Assembly: GCA_947442905.1 (NCBI GenBank)
Contig: CANEWV010000103.1
Span: 1-6,339 of the forward strand
Length of the DNA: 6,339 bases
Reading direction: 5' to 3'
From: Chitinophagaceae bacterium
GTDB taxonomy: Bacteria > Bacteroidota > Bacteroidia > Chitinophagales > Chitinophagaceae
Under the pieces are notes generated by a model, which worked only from the letters and a program-made list of their open reading frames with translations, made no database searches and was not told where the DNA came from. Of this stretch, positions 1 through 6,339 are shown piece by piece (position 1 is the stretch's first letter; the number at the start of each line of letters is the position of its first letter). Made by a program: the position numbers and the translations under genes.

Positions 1-163
<163 letters not shown>

Positions 164-190
164 TTATTGAAAAAAAGTTATTATAATTTT

Positions 191-1336
191 TTAGTGATGT
201 GCTGCTTCTCCATGTGCATCATGGTGGTGCTCCTCTGTAGCCATTCCAATATACATTGCCGCAAGCATGGTAAAGATGAAGGCTTGCAAAAATGCAACCA
301 ACAACTCAATCATACCAATAAACACAGCAAAAGGAACCGCAATTGCAGAAGCAAAAACCGTTTTGAATATGAAGATTAAACAAATCAAACTTAATACTAG
401 AATGTGGCCTGCAGTAATGTTCGCAAACAAACGAATCATTAAAGAAATAGGCTTTGTAAATACACCAATTAACTCGATCGGTGCTAAAAATAATTTCATG
501 CTCCAGTGCATACCAGGCATCCAAAAAATGTGTTCCCAGTAACTTTTGTTAGCACTTAAATTCACCACAATAAACACACAAACAGCAAGCGTCATGGTGA
601 ATGCGATATTACCACTCACGTTAGCGCCACCTGGGAAAAAAGGAATAAGCCCTAAAAAGTTATTGATTAAAATTAAAAAGAAAATAGTGAGCAAAAACGG
701 CATGTATTTGCCAGCTTTTTTTGCGCCAATATTTGGAATTGCTACCTCGTCTCTTACAAATAAAATGATAGGCTCCATAAAAGATTGAAGTCCTTTAGGT
801 GCAGATTTTACACCTGTTTTTTTATACCCTGCAGCAGCAGTTAACAACACTACTAGTAAAATAAAAACAGAGATAAATAAACTTGCTACGTTTTTGGTGA
901 TTGAAAAATCCCAGAGTTGCTTGCTGGCTTCTACATCAACGTTTCCTGCTGCATCCACAATTTTTGTTTTACCCTCAACAAGTTTATAATCAAAATTGCC
1001 TTTGTATACTGCTGGCTCGTGGTGTTCGTCTACTAATTTTTCTGAAGAAAATACTTCAAAGCCTTTAGACGTTTTTAAGATAACCGGTAAATGAATGGAT
1101 ACATGACCCCACATATGCCAGCTATGATCATCTTTAATATGCTCTAAAATGGTTTCGGTTACATTAAAATCACCTTCTTTTTTAGCACCATGCGCTTCTG
1201 CGGCAGCAGGGGCTACAGCACCCGCCTCTGAAGTGGCCGGTGTATGATTTTCCCCAGCAAATGCTTGGGTTGCTATCAGCAACGAAAAAACGCTGAAAGT
1301 CTTTACCAGTAAAGATTTAATGCTTCTAAACGTCAT
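191..1336 (-). CDS. atpB: F0F1 ATP synthase subunit a, with Bacteroidota-type N-terminal extension
   Basis: This is the stator half of the membrane proton channel; with the c-ring it converts proton flow into rotation. The protein has 381 residues, against about 270 in E. coli. The extra length is N-terminal: a signal peptide (residues 1 to about 27, ending AFA before GEN), an Ala/Pro/Glu-rich stretch (about 32-52), then a soluble domain (about 55-140) carrying many His residues (66, 71, 74, 78, 82, 105, 106). Membrane segments are near 150-170, 211-233, 244-262, 282-300, 309-328 and 332-365. The essential Arg (E. coli R210) is R302 in MIRLFAN, N306 matches N214, and Q351 matches Q252. E. coli E219 and H245 are exchanged as H311 and E344. 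The tail EEHHHDAHGEAAHH is His-rich. The ATG at 1336 sits directly before the signal peptide and 20 nt after a TATCTTTG promoter box. An AGAAAGG stretch ends one base before the ATG, too close for normal Shine-Dalgarno spacing. atpE follows 45 nt downstream. Confidence 0.97.
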   Translation of the reverse strand: MTFRSIKSLLVKTFSVFSLLIATQAFAGENHTPATSEAGAVAPAAAEAHGAKKEGDFNVTETILEHIKDDHSWHMWGHVSIHLPVILKTSKGFEVFSSEKLVDEHHEPAVYKGNFDYKLVEGKTKIVDAAGNVDVEASKQLWDFSITKNVASLFISVFILLVVLLTAAAGYKKTGVKSAPKGLQSFMEPIILFVRDEVAIPNIGAKKAGKYMPFLLTIFFLILINNFLGLIPFFPGGANVSGNIAFTMTLAVCVFIVVNLSANKSYWEHIFWMPGMHWSMKLFLAPIELIGVFTKPISLMIRLFANITAGHILVLSLICLIFIFKTVFASAIAVPFAVFIGMIELLVAFLQAFIFTMLAAMYIGMATEEHHHDAHGEAAHH

Positions 1337-1356
1337 ACCTTTCTCGAAATTTGCGG

Positions 1357-1364
1357 CAAAGATA
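1357..1364 (-). promoter_or_regulatory. Probable promoter -7 box for the atp operon
   Basis: The minus strand reads TATCTTTG, followed by C, matching the Bacteroidota -7 consensus TAnnTTTG. It lies in the 48-nt gap between the ABC transporter stop and the atpB ATG. Transcription would start around 1353, leaving a leader of roughly 17 nt. I see no convincing TTTG -33 element at the usual distance. Its presence suggests that atpB-atpE has its own promoter and does not rely only on read-through from the ABC gene. This is pattern matching only. Confidence 0.6.
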
Positions 1365-1384
1365 GGGATTATACCCCTGAAATC

Positions 1385-3202
1385 CTACACAGAAAGGGGG
1401 TCTTTCTTTTCAAATTGCATTTCGTACAAACGGGCATAAAAACCGTCCTTTTGAAGTAAAGACTCGTGGTTCCCAGCCTCTTTTACCTCCCCCTTGTCCA
1501 GTACAATAATCAAATCGGCCTTTCGGATGGTGGAAAGGCGGTGGGCAATAACGATTGAGGTTCTGCCGGTTATGAGGGTTTCTGTGGCTTTTTCGATGAG
1601 TAGTTCCGTTTCTGAATCCACCGAAGATGTGGCTTCATCTAGTACCAAAACCGAGGGATTATAGAGTAGAGCCCTAATAAATGAGATCAGTTGGCGCTGC
1701 CCTAAACTTAATGTGGCACCCCGCTCCATCACATGATACTGGTACCCTCCCGGTAATTGCATGATAAAATCGTGTAGGCCCATCATTTTAGATGCCTTTA
1801 CAACTTCTTCCTCCGTAATGGCTGGATTGCGAAGGGTGATATTGTCCAAAATAGAGCCTGAAAACAAAAAGACATCCTGCAAAACCACGCCAATATTGCG
1901 TCTTAGACTTTCTAAGGTATAACTAGTAATAGGCTTTTGGTCTAAAAGCAACGACCCTTTTTGGGTGGTATAGAGTCTATTTAGTAGGCTGATAATAGAG
2001 GTTTTACCGCTACCCGTATGGCCCACAAGCGCCACCGTCTGGCCAGCCTGAATCGAAAAATTGATCCCTTTTAACACGTATTGGTCCTCTTTGTAGGCAA
2101 ACCAAACGTCTTTGAAGTCAATATTTCCTTTTAAAACACCAGCATCGATGCAATCTGGGCTGTCTGGCGGCATTTCATCGGGGTTGTCCATTACTTTAAA
2201 TACCCTCTCGGCGGCTACCATACCCATTTGGAGTACATTAAATTTGTCGGCAATCACGCGAAGCGGCCTAAATAACTGATTCAGATAAAGGATAAATGAC
2301 ATTAAAAGCCCTGCGTCAAGTGCATTGCCTGCAATAAACCAAACCAGTAAGCCAGTACTGATGGCTAAAACAACTTCTACAATTGGAAAAAACACAGAAT
2401 ATGCAAAAATGGCCTTGATATTTGCGAGGCGGTGTTCGGCATTAATTTTTTTAAACTTATTCAGTTCTCTACCCTCAGCTGCAAATGCTTGCACCACCGC
2501 CATACCGGATAAATGTTCTTGGATAAATGCATTTAAACTAGCCACTGCGTTACGCACTTCTACAAAACTTTTATTGACACTTTCCTTAAAAAAATAGGTG
2601 GCAATAATCATGATGGGGAATGGCGCTAAACTTACCAGCGTGAGTTGCCAATTGATCCAAAACATGGTAGCTAGCGTAAAAATAATAGTGAGTAAATCAG
2701 CAATAATTGGGATTAATCCATCCGAAAAAATATCGTTGATTCTTTCAATGTCATCAATGGTTCTAGTGGTGAGCGTGCCAATGGGCGTAGTGTCAAATTG
2801 ACGCAAATTTAAACCTACAATTTTTTCATACACCGCTATGCGTAAATCCTTTACCACACGCTGTCCTAGGGCTGCTGTCATAAAGGAAAAGAAAAACCGA
2901 ATGGTCGTTTCAACAAATAAAAAAACGACTTGAAAAAGCGTTACCGCAATAATAAATTTTGATGCGTCCGATAAATTTTGCTTGGCAATAAAAAGTTTGA
3001 GCCAGCCTGGAATATGGACCGTTTTTCCGGTAGCCATATCTACTGTTAACTGAATTAAATAAGGACGGACCGGCGCAAAAATGGCCATCACAATCGCCAG
3101 CAAAACGCTCCCATAAAACATGGCACGGTAGGGCTTTACAAATTTGAAAACCCTGACCAACAATAGAAAACTAAAAACTTTTTTAGGTGCCGACTTGCTC
3201 AT
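1385..3202 (-). CDS. ABC exporter half-transporter (fused membrane and ATPase domains)
   Basis: This is a 605-residue type IV ABC exporter of the MsbA/MdlB/multidrug group (COG1132) that should dimerise in the inner membrane to export lipids, drugs or peptides; the substrate cannot be read from sequence. The N-terminal half (about 15-330) has six membrane helices, near 27-50, 83-110, 158-182, 184-206, 268-291 and 293-312. The C-terminal ATPase is complete: A-loop Tyr370, Walker A GHTGSGKT (394-401), Q-loop Gln442, signature LSLGQ (498-502), Walker B VLVLDE (518-523) with catalytic Glu523, D-loop SSVD (526-529) and H-loop His554. The signature has Leu where LSGGQ has its first Gly; LSxGQ variants are known in MdlB- and YheH-like members. 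I chose the ATG at 3202 (MSKSAPKK) because a TACATTTG promoter box lies just upstream, within the reading frame of the alternative start at 3226. No partner half-transporter is visible. It is divergent from rel and precedes atpB by 48 nt. Confidence 0.93.
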   Translation of the reverse strand: MSKSAPKKVFSFLLLVRVFKFVKPYRAMFYGSVLLAIVMAIFAPVRPYLIQLTVDMATGKTVHIPGWLKLFIAKQNLSDASKFIIAVTLFQVVFLFVETTIRFFFSFMTAALGQRVVKDLRIAVYEKIVGLNLRQFDTTPIGTLTTRTIDDIERINDIFSDGLIPIIADLLTIIFTLATMFWINWQLTLVSLAPFPIMIIATYFFKESVNKSFVEVRNAVASLNAFIQEHLSGMAVVQAFAAEGRELNKFKKINAEHRLANIKAIFAYSVFFPIVEVVLAISTGLLVWFIAGNALDAGLLMSFILYLNQLFRPLRVIADKFNVLQMGMVAAERVFKVMDNPDEMPPDSPDCIDAGVLKGNIDFKDVWFAYKEDQYVLKGINFSIQAGQTVALVGHTGSGKTSIISLLNRLYTTQKGSLLLDQKPITSYTLESLRRNIGVVLQDVFLFSGSILDNITLRNPAITEEEVVKASKMMGLHDFIMQLPGGYQYHVMERGATLSLGQRQLISFIRALLYNPSVLVLDEATSSVDSETELLIEKATETLITGRTSIVIAHRLSTIRKADLIIVLDKGEVKEAGNHESLLQKDGFYARLYEMQFEKKDPLSV

Positions 3203-3211
3203 ACTGAAATG

Positions 3212-3219
3212 CAAATGTA
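3212..3219 (-). promoter_or_regulatory. Probable promoter -7 box for the ABC transporter gene
   Basis: The minus strand reads TACATTTG, followed by C, an exact match to the Bacteroidota -7 consensus TAnnTTTG. It lies 9 nt before the ATG at 3202, so the predicted transcription start would leave a leader of only about 6 nt. This argues against the upstream start at 3226, which would lie ahead of the transcription start. No clear -33 TTTG is seen at the expected spacing. Confidence 0.5.
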
Positions 3220-3244
3220 AGCACAAAAAAAGCGGGCTAATTCG

Positions 3245-3252
3245 TATATTCG
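3245..3252 (+). promoter_or_regulatory. Possible promoter -7 box for the rel gene
   Basis: TATATTCG differs from the TAnnTTTG consensus at one position. It ends 8 nt before the ATG at 3261 and 26 nt before the ATG at 3279. It faces away from the ABC transporter box at 3212-3219, with 25 nt between the two boxes, so the two promoters would share one short control region. No -33 TTTG is apparent. The evidence is weak. Confidence 0.3.
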
Positions 3253-3260
3253 TAAAAGAT

Positions 3261-5522
3261 ATGGATCAGGACCCGCAAATGAGTGCCGAACTCGCACTTC
3301 CAAAATATAATTTAAATGCCGAGCAAGAAAAAAACGAAATCGTTAGGCATTACCGTGCACTCTCTAGAAGCCTCAGACCTAAATTAAAAAAAGGCGACAA
3401 AGAACTAGTCAGGCAGGCTTTTGAAATGGCTGCCGATGCGCACAAAACCATGCGCCGTAAAAGTGGTGAGCCTTATATTTTACACCCCATTGCCGTTGCC
3501 ATGATTTGTGTAGAAGAAATTGGCCTTGGCGTAAGAAGTACCATTTGTGCACTCTTACATGATACGGTAGAAGACACTGATATTACGCTCGAAGATGTAC
3601 AGCGTGAATTTGGTACCGAAATTGCAAAAATTGTTGATGGCCTTACCAAAATTTCGTCGGTAATGGACACCAATACATCGCAGCAAGCCGAAAATTTTAA
3701 AAAGATTTTATTAACTCTCACCGATGATCCTCGTGTGATACTTATTAAGCTAGCAGACCGCTTACACAATATGCGTACGCTAGATTATATGAAAAAAGAA
3801 AAGCAATTAAAAATTGCTTCTGAAACCATTTGGGTGTACGCACCACTTGCGCACCGTATGGGTCTGTACAATGTAAAAACAGAGCTCGAAGATTTATCCA
3901 TGAAATACATGGAGCCAGAGGGATACAAAGACATTGCAAAAAAATTAGCGGAAACAAAAAGAGAACGCACTAGGTATATTAACGAGTTTGTAAAACCAAT
4001 TAAAGAAAAATTAACCAATAGTGGTTTTGAATTTGAAATTTACGGAAGGCCTAAAAGCATTCACTCGATTTGGAATAAAATAAAAAAGAAGGGGGTCGCA
4101 TTTGAAGAAGTGTATGACTTATTTGCGATCCGTATTATTTTAGACTCTGCACCAGAAAAAGAAAAAGAAGATTGTTGGAAAGTGTACTCTACCATAACAG
4201 ACGAATACATGCCATCTACGGAGCGTTTAAGAGACTGGCTAAGCAATCCCAAAAGCAATGGATACGAGGCTTTACACACAACCGTGATGGGGCCGCAAGG
4301 TAAATGGGTAGAAGTTCAAATCAGATCAAAACGTATGAATGAAATTGCAGAAAAAGGTTTAGCTGCACATTTCAAATACAAAGAAGGCAACGACAGCGAA
4401 GACCGTTTTGATAAATGGTTTGGACAAATTAGAGAAGTGTTAAGTACACAAGATGGTGCGGGTCTCGATTTCTTACAAGATTTTAAAACCTCATTTTTAG
4501 CAGAAGAAATTTATGTGTACACACCAAAGGGAGAAGTAAAAATGCTACCTACTGGAAGTACCGCTCTTGATTTTGCATTTGCCATTCACTCTGCAGTAGG
4601 TTCTAAATGTATTGGCGCAAAAGTGCAACATAAACTTGTGCCGTTAAGTCATGTATTACGCAGTGGTGATCAAATAGAAATTATTACAAGTAGCAAACAA
4701 AAACCTTCCGAAGATTGGCTGGGTTTTGTTGTAACTGCAAAAGCTAAAAATAAAATTAAAGACGCATTACGTGAAGAAAAAAGGACCATCGCAGAAGATG
4801 GGAAATATGTGCTTCAACGTAAATTAGAAAGTATGGGTGCGGCATATAGCCAGCACAACCTGGAAGAGCTAGTGCATTTTTACAAACTACCTTCCGGACT
4901 GGACTTGCACTATAAAATTGCTACCAAATCGATTGATTTAAAAGAACTCAAAGACTTTTTGGTACATGGCGATAAACTAGAAATACCGAAGCCAAAACCC
5001 ACCCTTCCAGAAACATCAACAGATGCAGGAGCTACCAAAACCTACTCTAAAAAAGAATCTGAACTGATTATTTTTGGAGAAAGCAGCGATAAAATCAAAT
5101 ATGCACTCGCTAAGTGTTGCAATCCAATACCTGGTGATGACGTATTTGGCTTTGTAAGCACCGGAAAGGGGCTTATCATACACCGTACCAACTGTCCCAA
5201 TGCCACACAATTATTAGCCAATTTCGGGCACCGGGTTGTTAAAACCAAGTGGGCAAAAAATAAAGAGATATCGTTTTTAACGGGTCTAAAAATTATTGGG
5301 ATGGACGATGTAGGGGTTATTAATAAAATTACCAATATTATTAGTGGTGATTTGCGCATCAATATTGCGGGTCTTACCATCGAGTCCAAAGAAGGCCTTT
5401 TTGAGGGTACCATAAAAATATTTGTACACGACAAAGAAGAGCTAGAAGTACTTGTTACAAGGCTTAAAGCCCTTAATGGCATCCAAACCGTAGACCGTTT
5501 TGACGCGGAAGCGGAAAATTAA
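3261..5522 (+). CDS. rel: Bifunctional-type (p)ppGpp synthetase/hydrolase (long Rel/SpoT)
   Basis: The enzyme makes the stringent-response alarmone by moving pyrophosphate from ATP to GTP or GDP, and also degrades it. The protein has 753 residues and the full long-RSH order. The hydrolase HD domain (about 48-200) has His75, the HD pair His100-Asp101, Glu104-Asp105 and Asn170 in LADRLHNMRTL, so hydrolysis should be active. The synthetase domain (about 235-375) shows RPKSIHSI (263-270), YDLFAIR (285-291) and NPKSNGYEALH (329-339) with Tyr335. RLRD (322-325) sits where bifunctional enzymes have RxKD and E. coli-type RelA has ExDD, so the basic, bifunctional form is indicated. A TGS domain (about 414-476) follows, then a helical region, a Cys/His zinc-finger-like module (Cys619, Cys620, His641, Cys645) and a C-terminal ACT domain (about 671-748). 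The start at 3261 avoids overlap with the divergent ABC gene. The ATG at 3279, with AGGA 7 nt upstream, is a credible alternative. purA follows after 49 nt. Confidence 0.96.
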   Translation: MDQDPQMSAELALPKYNLNAEQEKNEIVRHYRALSRSLRPKLKKGDKELVRQAFEMAADAHKTMRRKSGEPYILHPIAVAMICVEEIGLGVRSTICALLHDTVEDTDITLEDVQREFGTEIAKIVDGLTKISSVMDTNTSQQAENFKKILLTLTDDPRVILIKLADRLHNMRTLDYMKKEKQLKIASETIWVYAPLAHRMGLYNVKTELEDLSMKYMEPEGYKDIAKKLAETKRERTRYINEFVKPIKEKLTNSGFEFEIYGRPKSIHSIWNKIKKKGVAFEEVYDLFAIRIILDSAPEKEKEDCWKVYSTITDEYMPSTERLRDWLSNPKSNGYEALHTTVMGPQGKWVEVQIRSKRMNEIAEKGLAAHFKYKEGNDSEDRFDKWFGQIREVLSTQDGAGLDFLQDFKTSFLAEEIYVYTPKGEVKMLPTGSTALDFAFAIHSAVGSKCIGAKVQHKLVPLSHVLRSGDQIEIITSSKQKPSEDWLGFVVTAKAKNKIKDALREEKRTIAEDGKYVLQRKLESMGAAYSQHNLEELVHFYKLPSGLDLHYKIATKSIDLKELKDFLVHGDKLEIPKPKPTLPETSTDAGATKTYSKKESELIIFGESSDKIKYALAKCCNPIPGDDVFGFVSTGKGLIIHRTNCPNATQLLANFGHRVVKTKWAKNKEISFLTGLKIIGMDDVGVINKITNIISGDLRINIAGLTIESKEGLFEGTIKIFVHDKEELEVLVTRLKALNGIQTVDRFDAEAEN
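3268..3271 (+). promoter_or_regulatory. Possible ribosome binding site for an alternative rel start at 3279
   Basis: AGGA lies 7 nt before the in-frame ATG at 3279, good Shine-Dalgarno spacing, whereas the ATG at 3261 has no such signal and perhaps a leader of only a few nucleotides. If used, Rel would lose six residues (MDQDPQ) and start at MSAELALP. Shine-Dalgarno signals are a poor guide in Bacteroidota, so this does not settle the start. Confidence 0.3.
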
Positions 5523-5545
5523 TTTTTATTAGGACTTCCAAGACT

Positions 5546-5553
5546 TATTTTTG
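5546..5553 (+). promoter_or_regulatory. Possible promoter -7 box for purA
   Basis: TATTTTTG in the 49-nt rel-purA gap matches TAnnTTTG and would place transcription start near 5557, about 15 nt before the purA ATG. The surroundings are T-rich, so a chance match is plausible, and no -33 TTTG is evident. purA may be transcribed both from here and by read-through from rel, since no hairpin with a T-run separates them. Confidence 0.4.
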
Positions 5554-5556
5554 TTC

Positions 5557-5568
5557 TTCAAATTTGAA
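5557..5568 (+). repeat. 12-bp perfect palindrome just upstream of purA
   Basis: TTCAAATTTGAA is its own reverse complement. It ends 3 nt before the purA ATG and overlaps the predicted transcription start from the box at 5546-5553. It could be a small operator or could occlude translation initiation, but short AT-rich palindromes also arise by chance. No second copy was noticed in the window. Confidence 0.4.
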
Positions 5569-5571
5569 ATT

Positions 5572-6339
5572 ATGGTTGACGTATTATTAGGGTTACAATG
5601 GGGTGACGAAGGAAAAGGTAAAATAGTAGATTATTTTGCACCTAATTATGATATTGTTGCACGCTTTCAGGGCGGACCCAATGCCGGACATACATTATAT
5701 GTTGAAGGCAAAAAAATGGTACTTCACCAAATTCCTTCTGGTATCTTTCACCAAAACAAAGTCAATATTATTGGTGGTGGTGTGGTATTAGATCCAGTAA
5801 CACTAAAAAGAGAATGTGATGCAGTAGCAGCATTTGGTATTGATGTACGCAAAAATTTATTTATTTCTGCCCGTACCAATATTATTGTTCCTACGCACCG
5901 TGCACTAGATAAAGCATCTGAACTTTCAAAAGGTGAAAGTAAAATTGGTTCTACCCTAAAAGGTATTGGACCAGCATACATGGACAAAACAGGTCGAAAC
6001 GCTTTAAGAGTAGGCGATTTGCTAGACAAGCGCTTTACTACACAATACATTAAGCTGCGTTTAAAGCACCAAAAATTATTAGACAATTTCCATTTCATTG
6101 AAGATATTTCTGCTTGGGAAGAAGAGTTTTTTGAAGCACTTGAGTTTTTAAAAACGCTCAATGTTATCAACTGCGAATATTATATCAATGACCAAATTAA
6201 AGCTGGTAAAAAAGTATTGGCTGAAGGCGCTCAAGGAAGTATGCTAGATATTGATTTTGGCACATTCCCATTTGTGACTTCTTCGAATACTATTTCTGCA
6301 GGCGTTTGTACAGGACTTGGCGTTTCTCCAAAACTAATC
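5572..6339 (+). CDS. purA: Adenylosuccinate synthetase (partial, N-terminal 256 residues)
   Basis: The enzyme catalyses the first committed step from IMP to AMP, joining aspartate to IMP with GTP hydrolysis, in the cytoplasm. The frame is open from the ATG at 5572 to the window edge, about 60% of the usual 420-430 residues. The glycine-rich P-loop WGDEGKGK (10-17) holds the catalytic Asp12, and GGPNAGHT (34-41) holds the catalytic His40, matching E. coli D13 and H41. The IMP-contact segment GSTLKGIGPAYMDKTGR (126-142) ends at Arg142, equivalent to the Arg143 that reaches into the partner subunit of the dimer. EGAQGSMLDIDFG (218-230) and TFPFVTSSNT (231-240) are also family signatures. The start is chosen because the P-loop begins about ten residues in, as in homologues. 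It lies 49 nt after rel in the same direction. In E. coli, PurA is inhibited by ppGpp, so the pairing makes metabolic sense, although co-regulation here is inferred. Confidence 0.97.
   Translation, partial: MVDVLLGLQWGDEGKGKIVDYFAPNYDIVARFQGGPNAGHTLYVEGKKMVLHQIPSGIFHQNKVNIIGGGVVLDPVTLKRECDAVAAFGIDVRKNLFISARTNIIVPTHRALDKASELSKGESKIGSTLKGIGPAYMDKTGRNALRVGDLLDKRFTTQYIKLRLKHQKLLDNFHFIEDISAWEEEFFEALEFLKTLNVINCEYYINDQIKAGKKVLAEGAQGSMLDIDFGTFPFVTSSNTISAGVCTGLGVSPKLI

Noticed and set aside
1368..1373. TATAAT on the minus strand, resembling an E. coli -10 box
   Set aside because: The main Bacteroidota sigma factor prefers TAnnTTTG, and a good match lies just downstream at 1357-1364.
3203..3226. Eight-residue upstream extension of the ABC transporter from the ATG at 3226
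   Set aside because: The extension is uninformative (MCLHLHFS), and an exact TAnnTTTG box at 3212-3219 lies inside it, so the ATG at 3202 fits better.
3144..3260. Upstream in-frame extension of rel, starting at the ATG at 3144 (39 more residues)
   Set aside because: It would run antisense through the start of the ABC exporter, the added residues do not resemble Rel N-termini, and the candidate promoter box lies downstream of it.
5042..5482. 146-codon minus-strand open frame opposite the 3' part of rel
   Set aside because: It is a shadow of the conserved zinc-finger and ACT region of Rel, with no recognisable domain.
5523..5571. Terminator between rel and purA
   Set aside because: The T-rich stretches have no GC-rich stem before them, and the only inverted repeat is AT-rich with no following T-run.
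5748..6170. 140-codon minus-strand open frame opposite purA
   Set aside because: purA on the plus strand is unmistakable from its catalytic motifs; the opposite frame is a coding shadow.

Overview
The window looks like an ordinary chromosomal housekeeping segment from a member of the Bacteroidota, probably a Chitinophagaceae- or Sphingobacteria-like lineage; the rank below phylum is an inference. The evidence is the AT-rich sequence, start codons with little Shine-Dalgarno signal, several TAnnTTTG-type -7 promoter boxes at gene starts, an AtpB (F0 subunit a) with a signal peptide and a long His-rich N-terminal extension as seen in this phylum, and a single 'long' Rel/SpoT protein.

The layout is divergent around a short intergenic region at 3203-3260. 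To the left, on the minus strand, an ABC exporter half-transporter (1385-3202) is followed after 49 nt by atpB (191-1336) and then atpE (145 down to the window edge, partial). These last two are the start of an F0F1 ATP synthase operon that continues beyond base 1. To the right, on the plus strand, a bifunctional-type (p)ppGpp synthetase/hydrolase (3261-5522) is followed after 49 nt by purA, adenylosuccinate synthetase (from 5572, partial at the right edge).

AtpB and AtpE together form the membrane proton channel of ATP synthase. Rel and PurA form a purine-nucleotide pair: Rel consumes GTP/GDP and ATP to make the alarmone (p)ppGpp, and PurA uses GTP to commit IMP to AMP and is a known ppGpp-inhibited enzyme in other bacteria. 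The ABC exporter has no evident functional link to either pair.

I found no tRNA, rRNA, CRISPR array, insertion sequence, attachment site or convincing intrinsic terminator, and no gene-free stretch longer than about 60 bases. I do not see an undescribed biological system here. The points worth a second look are modest: the compact divergent promoter region, uncertainty over the rel start, a 12-bp palindrome in front of purA, the His-rich AtpB extension and tail, the swapped His/Glu pair in the AtpB proton channel, and the variant signature motif of the ABC transporter.
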